DNA of 40,863 nt from NCBI GenBank assembly GCA_020201095.1, contig JAIVHM010000164.1, positions 9,660 to 50,522 on the forward strand, read 5' to 3'. The position numbers and the translations under genes were made by a program. Positions 10,374-22,679 of the stretch are shown one piece after another. The notes below the pieces were generated by a model, which made no database searches, was not told the origin of the DNA, and saw nothing but the letters and a program-made list of their open reading frames with translations. The DNA comes from Halomonas sp. (GTDB lineage: Bacteria > Pseudomonadota > Gammaproteobacteria > Pseudomonadales > Halomonadaceae). The first letter of the stretch is position 1; each line of letters starts with the position of its first letter.

Positions 10374-11177
10374 ATGCGCTGGTTTCGCCCTTTCGCCATC
10401 ACGGCTCTATGCGCTTCTGTTGCGGCCTGTTCGACATCGCCTACCGGTCGCTCGCAGCTACTGTTGTTATCCGACGATGAACTCAACAACATGGGCAGCC
10501 AAGCCTTCAACCAATATCAACAGGATTTGCCTAGGGCCGACCAGGCGAGTCAGCGCTACGCTCAATGCATTGCCGATGCCATCGTCGCGGAACTCCCAGA
10601 AGACCAGCAACAGCTGGACTGGCAGATCCGCGTTTTCGAAGCTGAAGAGCCCAACGCCTTTGCGCTTCCAGGCGGCTATATGGGCTTACATACCGGCATG
10701 TTGGATATCGCCACCAGCCAAGACCAGGTGGCGTCGGTGGTCGCCCATGAAATTGGCCACGTCTTGGCCAAGCATTCCAATGAGCGGGCATCTACCGAGA
10801 GCGCCACTCAGATGGGGCTTTCGGTCCTTTCCAGTGCGTCGGGTCTTCAAGGCGCTGGCGGTGAGCAGTTGATGGGCGTTCTCGGCATGGGCGCACAATA
10901 CGGCATCATGCTGCCCTTCTCCCGCCGCCATGAAAGCGAAGCGGATACCATTGGCCTGGATTTGATGGCCCAAGCAGGGTTTGACCCCCGCGAGAGCGTT
11001 ACGCTATGGCAGAACATGCAGCAGGCATCTGGCGGCGGCGCACCACCGGCCTGGATGTCGACCCACCCAAGCCAGGGCCAACGGATTGAAGGACTAGAAG
11101 CCGGCATGAGCGATGCCATGGCCACCTTTGAACAGGCACGCAACAACGGCCGCACGCCCAACTGCCCGCGTCCATAA
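10374..11177 (+). CDS. Periplasmic M48-family zinc metalloprotease (LoiP/YggG-like)
   Basis: 267 residues from the ATG at 10374 (AAAGGAAA upstream). A signal peptide ending near VAACSTSPTG with a Cys suggests a lipoprotein. The M48 zinc motif HEIGHVLAKHS is present (about residue 125), with the downstream ESEADTIGLDLM glutamate ligand. ALPGGYMGLHTGMLD is the usual substrate-groove segment. LoiP and related proteases degrade misfolded envelope proteins. It stands alone, followed by a hairpin. Confidence 0.88.
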   Translation: MRWFRPFAITALCASVAACSTSPTGRSQLLLLSDDELNNMGSQAFNQYQQDLPRADQASQRYAQCIADAIVAELPEDQQQLDWQIRVFEAEEPNAFALPGGYMGLHTGMLDIATSQDQVASVVAHEIGHVLAKHSNERASTESATQMGLSVLSSASGLQGAGGEQLMGVLGMGAQYGIMLPFSRRHESEADTIGLDLMAQAGFDPRESVTLWQNMQQASGGGAPPAWMSTHPSQGQRIEGLEAGMSDAMATFEQARNNGRTPNCPRP

Positions 11178-11182
11178 CGCAA

Positions 11183-11212
11183 AGCCGCCGCTGCCTTTCG
11201 GCAGTGGCGGCT
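11183..11212. terminator. Hairpin between the converging M48 protease and aroE genes
   Basis: A 13-bp stem with one G/T wobble (AGCCGCCGCTGCC and GGCAGTGGCGGCT) and a TTTC loop lies 6 bp after the M48 stop and in front of the convergent aroE 3' end. There is no long T run on either side, so it may be a weak bidirectional terminator. Confidence 0.45.
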
Positions 11213-11284
11213 CATCCGGGTGCAATCCCCTTGGTAAACGCGAATATTCGCTAACTGACCATGATTAATTAAACATAGTTCAGC

Positions 11285-13540
<2,256 letters not shown>

Positions 13541-13579
13541 GAAGTCTCCACCCGTTATGGCAAAGGAAACATTATCCTA

Positions 13580-14695
13580 TCATGGGCGGGGTAACCGCAC
13601 CCAACCGCCCGCCCGTGATGCAACCCAACCGTCGATTTCCAGCATCAGCAGGCGCTGCTGGCAGTCACTCACCGAGCTGCCGCTTTGTTGAACCAGCGCA
13701 TCGATAGGCGTTGGCGAGGCGCTCAGCAAGCCGAGTAGCGTATCAGGCAGCGGTTCGGCTGCGGATTCAGTCGCAGGCCGATGGGTAGAGGAATTTTCCA
13801 CCGGGGAGGGCAGAAACTCACTCGCCCAGTGGTGAAGCTCGTTGACAATATCTTCGGGGTCGCAGGCCATGGCCGCCCCCTGGCGCAGCAACTGAAGGCA
13901 GCCACGGGCCTGCTGATTGTGCAGCGAACTGGGCAGGGCAAACACATCGCGGCCCTGCTCCATCGCCAGGCGGGCGCTGACCAGCGAGCCGCTTTTTTCG
14001 GCTGCCTCTACCACCAGCGTGCCCAGCGACAAGCCTGTCACGATACGGTTGCGGCGCGGAAAGAAGGCTGGATGGGCGGTGGTACCCGGCGGATGTTCAG
14101 CTAGTACCAGTCCTCCCGGCGAATCGCTAAGCTGTTGATAAAGCGCACGATGGCGGGCGGGATAAATTACATCAATCCCGCAGCCCAATACCGCTACGCT
14201 GCTGCCTCCCGCGTCAAGAGCGGCCTGCTGGGCGACCCCGTCAATGCCTAACGCCATTCCGCTGACAATGCTCCAGCCCCGCCTGGCCAACTCCCCAGCG
14301 AAGGTCTGCGCATTGTACGCACCTTCCGATGTCGGCCGGCGCGTGCCCACCATGGCAAGCGTCGGACGCTCAAGGGCGCTCAAGTCGCCCTGCGCCCAAA
14401 GGACGGCAGGCGGGTCAGGTATCTGATTGAGTAGTGCCGGCCACGCCGGATGGTCACGATGCAAGATTGCACGCCCTGGCGCACTGGACTGCCAGGCCAG
14501 GCTCGCTTCAACTCCTCGCTGTAAAGGGCTTTTTGTGGGGTGCTCACACCACAATCGCAGCGCACTGGCTGCTTTGCTGGGCAAACTCGCCAGCCACCCT
14601 TGTGGCCACTGCGGCTGTTTTGCTACAAGCTCAGCGATTCGCTGAGGCCCAACCCCCGGCAGCGCGTTGACCACCAACCACTCCCTGGTATCCAT
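13580..14695 (-). CDS. dprA: DNA-processing protein DprA (Smf)
   Basis: 371 residues (E. coli 374). DprA loads RecA on incoming single-stranded DNA during transformation. The Rossmann-like core is plain: MVGTRRPTSEGAYNAQTFAGEL, IVSGMALGIDGVAQQAAL, VLGCGIDVIYPARH, FPRRNRIVTGLSLGTLVVEAAEKSGSL. A C-terminal winged-helix-like domain (about 310-365) follows. ATG at 14695 is preceded by AAGGAGAT. It belongs to the lysM-dprA-tsaC-hemF-aroE cluster. Confidence 0.94.
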   Translation of the reverse strand: MDTREWLVVNALPGVGPQRIAELVAKQPQWPQGWLASLPSKAASALRLWCEHPTKSPLQRGVEASLAWQSSAPGRAILHRDHPAWPALLNQIPDPPAVLWAQGDLSALERPTLAMVGTRRPTSEGAYNAQTFAGELARRGWSIVSGMALGIDGVAQQAALDAGGSSVAVLGCGIDVIYPARHRALYQQLSDSPGGLVLAEHPPGTTAHPAFFPRRNRIVTGLSLGTLVVEAAEKSGSLVSARLAMEQGRDVFALPSSLHNQQARGCLQLLRQGAAMACDPEDIVNELHHWASEFLPSPVENSSTHRPATESAAEPLPDTLLGLLSASPTPIDALVQQSGSSVSDCQQRLLMLEIDGWVASRAGGWVRLPRP

Positions 14696-14737
14696 CCTAT
14701 CTCCTTATCCAACCCATTAACGATTTACCCAACTGAT

Positions 14738-15805
14738 CTAGCGCGGCGGTGTCCTCACGAGATCGCCAACCTCCAGTACACGGGAGGCTTCCATCACCAG
14801 CGCATAACTCACCCGGTCATAGGGACTGAAGACCATCAAGGTGCCAGCGGCCTCACTGGGTAGCGTAAGCGGTGCTTGGCTACGTGGATCATTGATCACC
14901 TTGCCCTGCTGGGCAATCTGGAAGACATGCCCGGCCTGTACGCCATCCAACGTGCCTAAATCGATCGTCACCACCTGCAGACGGCCGATAAAGCGCACTC
15001 CGCCCGGCACGCCGATCAGCGCGCCGGATAGCGCATTGCGCGGCGCGCGGGGCACCATGTCGTTATCCAGTCGCGGGGGTTCCAGCGGCAAGACAAGATC
15101 GTTATTGCGTATTTCCTGGTTGGCGCTGTTCACCCGCAGTTGGGTGATATCCTCTTCGGCACGCAGGTAGCGGGCCTCGCCGATCTTGATCAGCTCGGTA
15201 CCCAACGCTGTGCCATCGCCTGCCGTATAGGTGTCGGCAGGACGATAAATGCCCACGTCCGCTTGCCTTGGCACCTGCCCGCGCACATACAGCGAATCCC
15301 CCGCCCCGCTGATCAAACGGCCCTGGTTTCCGGCCACGACATAAGCCATGGCGTCTGCCGCGGGATCACCCTCGACAATACGATGATCCCGCAAAAATGG
15401 CCGGATAATGTTCGCGTCGATGGGAGCTATCGCTTCGCGGCGAGGTACGGCGCGCATTTTGGGCGAGAGTGTCACGACCCGCTGGCCCCGGGAAAGCGAC
15501 AGGCAAGGAGCCCCCTGGCAATCGCCGAGGGTGAGCACATCGCCGGGGTAAATAAGATGAGGATTGCGGATAGCAGGATTGACCTGACACAGATCAGGCC
15601 ACTGCCAGGGCGCATGCAAAAACCGGCCAGCGATGCGCCACAGGGTATCGCCCTCGACCACCGTGTAGCGCTCGGGCGCCGAGTCGCGAACACGCTCCCA
15701 GGCGCTGACATCAAGTGATATCAACAGCGTCAATGCGCCAATGAACCAACTGCCCGCACCATATCGCCTGCGTTGTCCAACCCCCATTCTGCCCCCTGTT
15801 TTCAC
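14738..15805 (-). CDS. LysM peptidoglycan-binding domain protein
   Basis: 355 residues from a GTG at 15805 (an ATG at 15787 with GGGGG upstream is an equally good start). A signal peptide or anchor (about 18-36) is followed by a LysM domain, YTVVEGDTLWRIAGRFLHAP (about 48-95), and a conserved tail of roughly 250 residues seen in proteins encoded upstream of dprA in gammaproteobacteria (the PA0020-type family). Probably a periplasmic peptidoglycan-binding protein; no catalytic residues are recognised. Transcribed divergently from def across 187 bp. Confidence 0.85.
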   Translation of the reverse strand: MKTGGRMGVGQRRRYGAGSWFIGALTLLISLDVSAWERVRDSAPERYTVVEGDTLWRIAGRFLHAPWQWPDLCQVNPAIRNPHLIYPGDVLTLGDCQGAPCLSLSRGQRVVTLSPKMRAVPRREAIAPIDANIIRPFLRDHRIVEGDPAADAMAYVVAGNQGRLISGAGDSLYVRGQVPRQADVGIYRPADTYTAGDGTALGTELIKIGEARYLRAEEDITQLRVNSANQEIRNNDLVLPLEPPRLDNDMVPRAPRNALSGALIGVPGGVRFIGRLQVVTIDLGTLDGVQAGHVFQIAQQGKVINDPRSQAPLTLPSEAAGTLMVFSPYDRVSYALVMEASRVLEVGDLVRTPPR

Positions 15806-15992
15806 CAGCCACCTGCGTTTACGCTGGTGATCCGCGCTACGCTACCGGGCAGGCATGCCCGGAGCATTAACAGCATGATATAGTGGTAGATCATAAAGTA
15901 CCCGGATCATAAATAAAGCACTTGAGCATGCGACCCGATTGGCGCACTGCTCAAGCGATTACTCAGTTCAGCATAACGGTGGTAGCAACGCC

Positions 15993-16505
15993 ATGGCCAA
16001 ACTCGCCATTCTCGAATTCCCCGACGAGCGCCTGCGCACCAAGGCCAAAGCAGTTCAAAGCGTCGACGATGAAGTGCGCCAACTCGTCGATGACATGCTG
16101 GAAACCATGTATGACGCCAAGGGGATCGGCCTTGCCGCGACCCAGGTGGACGTTCACCGCCGCGTGGTGGTCATGGATGTCAGCGACGATAACTCCCAGC
16201 CGCTGGTACTTATCAATCCCAGTTACACCCCCATCGGCGACGAAAAAGAGCCATTGTCGGAAGGCTGCCTGTCGATTCCGGAGCACTACGCTGAAGTACC
16301 CCGCTACCTGAACGTGGAGCTGAAAGCGCTGGACCGCAACGGTGAGCCCTACACCCTGGAAGCCGATGGTTTACTGGCGCACTGTATTCAGCACGAGTAC
16401 GACCACCTGGAAGGCGTGCTGTTTGTCGACTACCTGTCGCCTCTCAAGCGTGACCGGATTCGCAAAAAAATGGAAAAACGCCACAAGCAGATGCAGGACG
16501 CTTAA
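15993..16505 (+). CDS. def: Peptide deformylase
   Basis: 170 residues (E. coli 169) from the ATG at 15993; the frame is open upstream to 15939 but without family similarity. Def removes the N-formyl group from nascent proteins. All three motifs are present: [16 protein letters not shown] (metal-ligand Cys) and [12 protein letters not shown] (HExxH with two metal ligands and the catalytic Glu). It is followed by fmt, the enzyme that adds the formyl group to initiator tRNA. Confidence 0.96.
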   Translation: MAKLAILEFPDERLRTKAKAVQSVDDEVRQLVDDMLETMYDAKGIGLAATQVDVHRRVVVMDVSDDNSQPLVLINPSYTPIGDEKEPLSEGCLSIPEHYAEVPRYLNVELKALDRNGEPYTLEADGLLAHCIQHEYDHLEGVLFVDYLSPLKRDRIRKKMEKRHKQMQDA

Positions 16506-16565
16506 CCGCGTCTTACTGTCCAATTTTACCGCCACGTTTACTTTTGCCGCCAGGTCCCTGTGTCC

Positions 16566-17660
16566 ATGTCATCATTGCGCGTTGTTTTTGCGGGTACCCC
16601 GGAATTCGCTGCCTCAAGTCTCGCCGCCCTTCTGAAAAGCCAGCATCAGGTGGTCGCCGCCTATACCCAGCCCGACCGTCCCGCCGGGCGCGGACGCAAG
16701 CTCACCCCAAGCCCTGTCAAGCGTCTGGCGCTTGAGCATGGACTGCCGGTTTACCAGCCTGAAAGCCTGAAAGCGGCCGATGCCCAGGCGACCCTGGCAG
16801 CGCTGAACGCCGACGTGATGGTCGTCGTGGCTTACGGGCTGCTGCTACCCCAGGCCGTGCTGGATATTCCTCGCCTGGGCTGCCTTAACGTTCACGCCTC
16901 ACTGCTACCCCGCTGGCGCGGCGCTGCGCCGATCCAGCGCGCCATTGAAGCCGGTGACAGCGTTTCCGGCGTGACCATCATGCAAATGGATGCCGGCCTG
17001 GATACCGGCGACATGCTGTGTGAGGTGCGTACGCCGATCACCGATCAGACCACCGGCGGCGACCTGCACGACCGGCTGGCCCTTCAAGGAGCCAACGCGC
17101 TGGTGAGCGTGCTGGACGAGCTGGAGACAGGGCGCGTCACTGCGTCGCCCCAACCGCAAGACGGCGTCACCTACGCCGCTAAGCTTACCAAGGCCGAGGC
17201 CGAACTGGATTTCAGCCAGCCCGCCGAGCAGCTGGTGCGCACCATTCACGCCTTCAACCCCTGGCCTGTCGCTTGGTGCGCTCTAGGCGACGACCGCATG
17301 CGCCTGCTGATGGCAAGCGTCGAGCCGGGCGAACAACCGCCAACATCACCCGGTACGCTGCTCGAACACGGTGAGGACCACTTGCGAATCGCCTGTGGCC
17401 CCGAAGGCCGACAGGTTCTTTGCGTCAGCCGCGCCCAACTTCCTGGGGGCAAGGCGCTGCCCGCCCGCGAGCTGCTCAACGCCCGCCAGACACGCCTCAC
17501 CCCGGGCACGCGCCTGGGGAGCGCGACAGCGATATCCAGGCGCTGCTGTTGGTGGGTATCTACCAGCTACTGTATATGCGCATACCGGCTCACGCGGCGG
17601 TTGGCGAGACAGCGGGGGCAGCGCGGTTGCTCGGCAAAGCCTGGGCCACGCGGGTGCTGA
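16566..17660 (+). CDS. fmt: Methionyl-tRNA formyltransferase with a foreign, out-of-frame C-terminal tail
   Basis: The first roughly 318 residues are a full Fmt (E. coli 315): [36 protein letters not shown] with the catalytic Asn/His, [10 protein letters not shown], and the C-terminal domain ending [19 protein letters not shown]. The normal stop after this point is missing; the frame runs another 47 codons through rsmB sequence in the wrong frame to 17660. The junction lies at about 17513-17525. Fmt formylates Met-tRNAi. The body should be catalytically complete, but the tail is a product of the deletion that also removed the rsmB start. ATG 16566 is chosen; a GTG at 16560 is an alternative. 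Confidence 0.9.
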   Translation: MSSLRVVFAGTPEFAASSLAALLKSQHQVVAAYTQPDRPAGRGRKLTPSPVKRLALEHGLPVYQPESLKAADAQATLAALNADVMVVVAYGLLLPQAVLDIPRLGCLNVHASLLPRWRGAAPIQRAIEAGDSVSGVTIMQMDAGLDTGDMLCEVRTPITDQTTGGDLHDRLALQGANALVSVLDELETGRVTASPQPQDGVTYAAKLTKAEAELDFSQPAEQLVRTIHAFNPWPVAWCALGDDRMRLLMASVEPGEQPPTSPGTLLEHGEDHLRIACGPEGRQVLCVSRAQLPGGKALPARELLNARQTRLTPGTRLGSATAISRRCCWWVSTSYCICAYRLTRRLARQRGQRGCSAKPGPRGC

Positions 17661-18619
17661 ACGGCTGTCTGCGCCGCTTACAGCGAGAATCCGCTGAGCT
17701 TCAGGCGGTCGTTGACCGCGATGCCAACGTGGCGCTTGAGCACCCCACCTGGCTGTTAGAGGCGCTTCGTCACGCATGGCCTGAGCAGTGGCAGGCCATT
17801 GCAAACGCCAACAATCAGCCTGGGCCAATGACTTTGCGAGTCAACCAGCGTCATCACGACCGCGAAACCTACCTGTCCTTGCTTGATAGCAACGGCTTGC
17901 CCGGTCAGTTGTGTGTCCACGCTCCCGACGGCATTACCCTTGATCAGCCCTGCGACGTCACCACCTTGCCCGGCTTCGAGAAAGGCCTTGTCAGCGTTCA
18001 GGATGAAGCTGCCCAACTCAGCGCCGCGCTGCTCGGGCCGGCCCTTGCCCCACGCCCCGGCGCGCGCGTGCTGGACGCATGCTGTGCCCCGGGCGGGAAA
18101 ACTGCTCACCTGCTGGAACAGTTTGATATCAACCTTACCGCAGTGGACAGCGATAACCTGCGCCTGGCGAGAGTTGACGACACGCTACAACGCTTGGGCC
18201 TGACGGCCGAGTTGCAGCACGCTGACGCCACTCAACGCGACTGGTGGAAAGGCACGCCATTTGACGCCATTCTGCTCGACGCCCCCTGTTCCAGCACGGG
18301 CGTCATTCGCCGCCATCCGGATATCAAGAAGCTGCGCCGCCCCGACGATATCCGTAAGCTGGCCGCGTTGCAGCGCCAACTGCTGGATAACCTTTGGCCG
18401 CTATTACGCCCGGGTGGCACGCTGCTATACGCCACCTGCTCGGTGCTGCCTGAAGAAAATATCGATCAGGTAGAGGCATTTTTGGCCCGCACGCCCGATG
18501 CCAAGGCCACCACACCGGGCGACGTCGCCTGGGGTGCGCCAAGCGGCTCAGGCCGCCAGCTGTTTCCCGAAGACGGCGGCCACGATGGCTTTTTTTATGC
18601 CAGACTCGAAAAGCGTTAG
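17516..18619 (+). pseudogene. rsmB: 16S rRNA m5C967 methyltransferase RsmB, lacking its N-terminus
   Basis: Homology starts abruptly at [21 protein letters not shown] and runs to the natural end at 18619. The N-terminal part of the NusB-like RNA-binding domain, about 70-75 residues with the start codon, is gone. The methyltransferase domain is intact: [19 protein letters not shown] (SAM binding), [17 protein letters not shown] and [10 protein letters not shown] with the catalytic cysteines. Sequence upstream of 17516 in this frame is fmt read out of frame. In-frame GTG (17552) or ATG (17576) codons could in theory start a shortened protein, but none has a clear ribosome site. A deletion of about 200 bp or more across the fmt/rsmB boundary is the simplest reading. 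Confidence 0.85.
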
Positions 18620-18632
18620 GGCCTGCTTTTCG
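18607..18632 (+). other. Inverted repeat spanning the rsmB stop codon
   Basis: CGAAAAGC (18607-18614) and GCTTTTCG (18625-18632) form an 8-bp perfect stem with a 10-base loop that contains the TAG stop. There is no following T run, so termination is doubtful; it may only slow or stabilise the mRNA 3' end. Confidence 0.3.
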
Positions 18633-18740
18633 ACAGCGGCTGGTTTACACTGACTGTCGTCATTATTGCAGCGCACGATAGGCCGCCTCGCGTAGCTAAC
18701 GGGGCATTTCTGGCGCTCTAAACGGAACCGATGCTCAGCA

Positions 18741-19893
18741 ATGAAAATCATCATTCTCGGCGCCGGCCAGGTCGGCGGCACCCTTGCGGAGCACCTTGCC
18801 CGTGAGGAAAACGACATCACCGTCATCGATACCGATGCCAAAAAACTGCACGAGCTGCATACCAAGCTCGACATTCGCACGGTGACCGGCGCGGGTTCCT
18901 ACCCCATCGTGCTGCGTCAGGCAGGCTGTGAAGACGCCGACATGCTGATTGCGGTCACCAGCAGCGACGAAATCAACATGATCGCCTGCCAGGTGGCCCA
19001 TACCTTGTTCCGCACCCCGACAAAAATCGCCCGGGTGCGCGCTACCGCCTACCTGACCCGCAAGGGGCTCTTCGCCCACGAAGCGATTCCCATCGACGTA
19101 CTGATCAGCCCCGAGCAGGTGGTCACCGACCACGTCCGCCGCCTGATCGAGCACCCCGGCGCGCTGCAGGTGCTGGAATTTGCCGGCGGGCTTGTGCAAC
19201 TGGTTGCAGTCAAAGCCTTTTACGGCGGCCCGCTGGTGGGCCAGGACCTGGCTTTTCTACGCCGTCACATGCCCAATGTAGATACCCAAGATTATCGAGC
19301 ACAGCCTGGAGCGCTGCACCACGCTCTCCGAGCGGCTCGACCGCACCGTCGTGCTGCATGGCAGCGCAACCAGTAAGCGGCTGCTTGAAGAAGAAAATAT
19401 CGAAGACTGTGATATTTTTTGCGCGCTGACCAACGACGACGAAGTCAATATCATGTCGTCACTGCTGGCCAAGCGGATGGGCGCCAAAAAGGTCCTGACG
19501 CTGATCAACAACGCCGCCTATGTCGACCTGGTTCAGGGCGGCGAGATCGATATTGCCATTTCCCCCCAGCAGGCGACGATCGGCAGCCTGCTGACCCACG
19601 TGCGCCGGGGCGACATCGTCAACGTCCACTCGCTACGCCGCGGCGCCGCCGAAGCCATCGAGGCCATCGCCCATGGCGATAAGCAGTCATCAAGAGTAGT
19701 CGGGCGGACCATTCGCGAGATCGACCTGCCCGACGGCACCACCATCGGCGCGATCGTTCGCGGTAAAGAGGTGATGATCGCCCACGACCACATCGTGGTG
19801 GAAAGCGGCGACCACGTGATCTTGTTCGTCATCGACAAGCGGCGCATTCGCGACGTAGAGCGCTTGTTCCAGGTAGGGCTGACGTTCTTCTGA
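18741..19893 (+). pseudogene. trkA: Trk potassium uptake regulator TrkA with a frameshifting internal deletion
   Basis: TrkA (about 457 residues) is the NAD(H)-binding peripheral subunit of Trk K+ channels, with two RCK halves. Here the first half is intact from [20 protein letters not shown] to RRHMPNVDT (about residue 181). The reading frame then switches: from about 19286 the +1 frame encodes [19 protein letters not shown] and continues normally through [18 protein letters not shown] and [19 protein letters not shown] to the genuine end [12 protein letters not shown]. About 70-75 codons, including the second GxGxxG nucleotide-binding loop, are missing and the two halves are out of frame. 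An ATG at 19351 could start a C-terminal fragment. trkH follows 49 bp later. Confidence 0.88.
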
Positions 19894-19942
19894 TGCTTAG
19901 ACTCAGCGCGCAATTTAATGAACAGTGGAGCCTACGACAGCC

Positions 19943-21391
19943 ATGAGCCTGAGGGTTATTCTACGAATCCTGGGGCTGCTGTTGATGCTATTCAGCCTCA
20001 CCATGCTTCCCCCCATGTTGATCTCCGCGTGGTTTCGCGACGGCGTGTGGGAAGCGTTCATGCTGGCCATGGCGATTACCGTCTCCACCGGTCTGCTGCT
20101 TTACTTGCCTAACCGCCGGGCCCATAAAGAGTTGCGCGTGCGCGACGGTTTTATTATTGCCGCCATGTTCTGGACCGTGCTGGCCCTATTCGGCTCGCTG
20201 CCCTTGATGCTGTTTGGCGAGGAGGCGCTTGGCTTGACCGATGCGGTCTTCGAGTCTTTCTCCGGGCTGACCACTACCGGGGCGACGGTCATGACGGGCA
20301 TCGACTTTCTACCCGAATCGATTCTCTATTATCGCCAACAGCTCCAATGGCTGGGCGGCATGGGGATCGTGGTTTTGGCCGTGGCTATCTTGCCGACGCT
20401 CGGCGTTGGCGGCATGGCGCTGTACCGCACCGAAATACCCGGCCCTTTGAAAGACTCCAAGCTGACCCCGCGTATCACCGAAACCGCCAAGGCTCTTTGG
20501 TACATCTACGCCACACTCACCGTCGGCTGCATGCTGGCCTATATGGCGGCGGGCATGGATTGGTTCGACGCCCTGGGGCACAGTTTTTCCACCGTTGCGC
20601 TGGGCGGTTTTTCCACCCATGATGCCAGCATCGGTTATTTTGACAGCGCCGCTATCGAGCTGATATGCGTGGGATTTATGTTGGTTTCCGCGTTCAGTTT
20701 TAGCCTGCACTTTATTGCCTGGCGCGAAAAACGCCTTACCCACTACTTCCAGGATCCAGAAGCCCGTTTTCTGATGCTGTTCCTCGCCGGGCTGACCATC
20801 ATTACTGTGACCACCCTGTGGCTCAGCGATACCTACAGCGATATTGAAGTGCTGCGCCATGCGCTGTTTGAAGTCGTAGCGGTGGCGACCACCGCCGGGT
20901 TCGCCGTGGCTGATTTTTCAGGCTGGCCAGGTGCTCTGCCCTTTCTGCTGTTTGTGGCGGCCTTCGTGGGTGGCTGTTCCGGCTCCACCGCAGGTGGGAT
21001 GAAAGTCATCCGCATCATTCTGATCATGAAGCAGGGCATGCGCGAGGTCATGCGCTTGATCCATCCCAACGCCGTCATTGCCGTTAAAGTCGGCAAAGTC
21101 AGCGTGCCCGACGGTATCGCCCAGGCGGTATGGGGCTTCTTCTCGGTCTATGTGCTGCTGTTCTTTTTAATGCTGGTGGGCGTCATGGCAACAGGGGTCG
21201 ATCAGGTAACCGCCTGGTCAACCGTTGGCTCTGCCCTGAACAACCTGGGCCCCGCGCTTGGCGAAGCCAGCAGCCATTATGGCGATATGCCAAGCGCCGC
21301 AAAATGGATCCTTGTGTTTGCCATGCTGTTGGGCCGTTTGGAAATTTTCACCGTGCTGGTACTGTTTACACCCGCCTTCTGGCGACGCTGA
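19943..21391 (+). CDS. trkH: Trk potassium transporter membrane subunit TrkH
   Basis: 482 residues from the ATG at 19943 (E. coli 483); a GTG at 19925 in the same frame is less family-like. It is a multi-spanning K+ channel with four pore-loop repeats; filter-like segments are visible in GLTTTGATVM, STVALGGFSTHD, VATTAGFA and ALNNLGPALG, and the SGSTAGGMKVIR block is conserved. TrkH imports K+ under TrkA control, important for osmoadaptation in halophiles. The gene is intact although trkA next to it is broken. Confidence 0.94.
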   Translation: MSLRVILRILGLLLMLFSLTMLPPMLISAWFRDGVWEAFMLAMAITVSTGLLLYLPNRRAHKELRVRDGFIIAAMFWTVLALFGSLPLMLFGEEALGLTDAVFESFSGLTTTGATVMTGIDFLPESILYYRQQLQWLGGMGIVVLAVAILPTLGVGGMALYRTEIPGPLKDSKLTPRITETAKALWYIYATLTVGCMLAYMAAGMDWFDALGHSFSTVALGGFSTHDASIGYFDSAAIELICVGFMLVSAFSFSLHFIAWREKRLTHYFQDPEARFLMLFLAGLTIITVTTLWLSDTYSDIEVLRHALFEVVAVATTAGFAVADFSGWPGALPFLLFVAAFVGGCSGSTAGGMKVIRIILIMKQGMREVMRLIHPNAVIAVKVGKVSVPDGIAQAVWGFFSVYVLLFFLMLVGVMATGVDQVTAWSTVGSALNNLGPALGEASSHYGDMPSAAKWILVFAMLLGRLEIFTVLVLFTPAFWRR

Positions 21392-21434
21392 TCCACCCAC
21401 GCTGCCTGCTTATTTATTGAATTGAGACGTTGTC

Positions 21435-22679
21435 ATGACCCAGGAAGACGTTACATCGACAGTGCCCGATAGCGATGCACTACCCGCGACCAGCGGCCCG
21501 ATAAACGTGATTACAGTGGGCGATACCCGCTACACGCTGTTAGGCACCGCACACGTTTCGGAAGAAAGCGCCAACGACGTTCGCCAGCTGATTGACACCG
21601 GCCGCTTTGATGCCGTTGCCATCGAGCTGTGCGATGCCCGACACCACAACATGGCAAACCCTGACGCCATGGGTGAGCAGGACTTGTTCCAGGTATTCAA
21701 GCAAGGCAAGGCCGGCATGGTGGCTGCCAGCCTCGCCCTGGGCGCGTTTCAACAACGCATTGCCGACCAGTCAGGCATTCAGCCAGGGGCTGAAATGAGA
21801 GCGGCCGTCGAGGCATGCAAGGCAAAACAGCTGCCGCTGATGCTGGTCGACCGGGACGTCGGTGTCACGCTCAGGCGCATTTACCGCAATGTGCCCTGGT
21901 GGCAGCGCTTCTCGCTGTTTACCGGTTTGATTGGCAGCGTGCTGTCGCGGGAAAATGTCTCGAAAGAAGATATCGAGAAGCTCAAAGAAGGCGATATGCT
22001 GGAAGCCACGTTCAGCGAATTCGCCGCTCAGTCGGAAGCGCTTTATAACCCGCTGATCCGCGAGCGCGACCGCTATATGGCGCTACGTCTAGCCGAAGAA
22101 ACGCCTTCAGGGGGCTATCGCAACGTGCTAGTGGTGCTGGGCGCGGGGCATTTGAAGGGTACCGCTGAGCATCTGGAAGCGCCGCTGCCCGCCAACCCCC
22201 GCGAGGAAATCGCCACGCTGGAAGCCACGCCGCCGCCGTCTAAAATTTGGAAACTGGTTCCCTGGCTGATTACCGCCCTGGTACTGATCGGTTTTGCGAT
22301 TGGTTTTTCGCGCAATACCGACTTGGGCTGGCAATTGGTGCTTGAGTGGTTTTTGATCAACGGAATTCTTTCTGGCGGTGCCACGATTATTGCCATGGCG
22401 CATCCAGTTACCGTGATTGCCACCTTCTTTGCCGCGCCGCTGACGTCGCTTAACCCGACGATTGGCGCCGGGTTTGTGGCCGCCGGGGTGGAGCTTTACA
22501 TGCGCAAGCCCAAGGTGCGTGACTTCGCCACCCTGCGCCACGATGTCGTAAACCTGAAAGGCTGGTGGAAAAACCGCGTGTCGCGCACGCTACTGGTCTT
22601 CATCCTCGCCACGCTCGGTTCAGCGGTGGGTACCTGGGTGGCCGGTTTCAGAATTGCCGGTACGCTGTTTGGCGGCTAG
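21435..22679 (+). CDS. TraB/GumN family membrane protein
   Basis: 414 residues. The N-terminal half has the TraB-family signature TLLGTAHVSEES, IELCDARH, and VLGAGHLKGTAEHL (about 240), resembling the EreA/GumN/Tiki fold with possible metal-dependent hydrolase activity. Several membrane helices occupy the C-terminal part (about 275-300, 305-350 and 385-410). Function in bacteria is not established. Its last 60 bp overlap the end of the convergent tapT gene. Confidence 0.85.
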   Translation: MTQEDVTSTVPDSDALPATSGPINVITVGDTRYTLLGTAHVSEESANDVRQLIDTGRFDAVAIELCDARHHNMANPDAMGEQDLFQVFKQGKAGMVAASLALGAFQQRIADQSGIQPGAEMRAAVEACKAKQLPLMLVDRDVGVTLRRIYRNVPWWQRFSLFTGLIGSVLSRENVSKEDIEKLKEGDMLEATFSEFAAQSEALYNPLIRERDRYMALRLAEETPSGGYRNVLVVLGAGHLKGTAEHLEAPLPANPREEIATLEATPPPSKIWKLVPWLITALVLIGFAIGFSRNTDLGWQLVLEWFLINGILSGGATIIAMAHPVTVIATFFAAPLTSLNPTIGAGFVAAGVELYMRKPKVRDFATLRHDVVNLKGWWKNRVSRTLLVFILATLGSAVGTWVAGFRIAGTLFGG

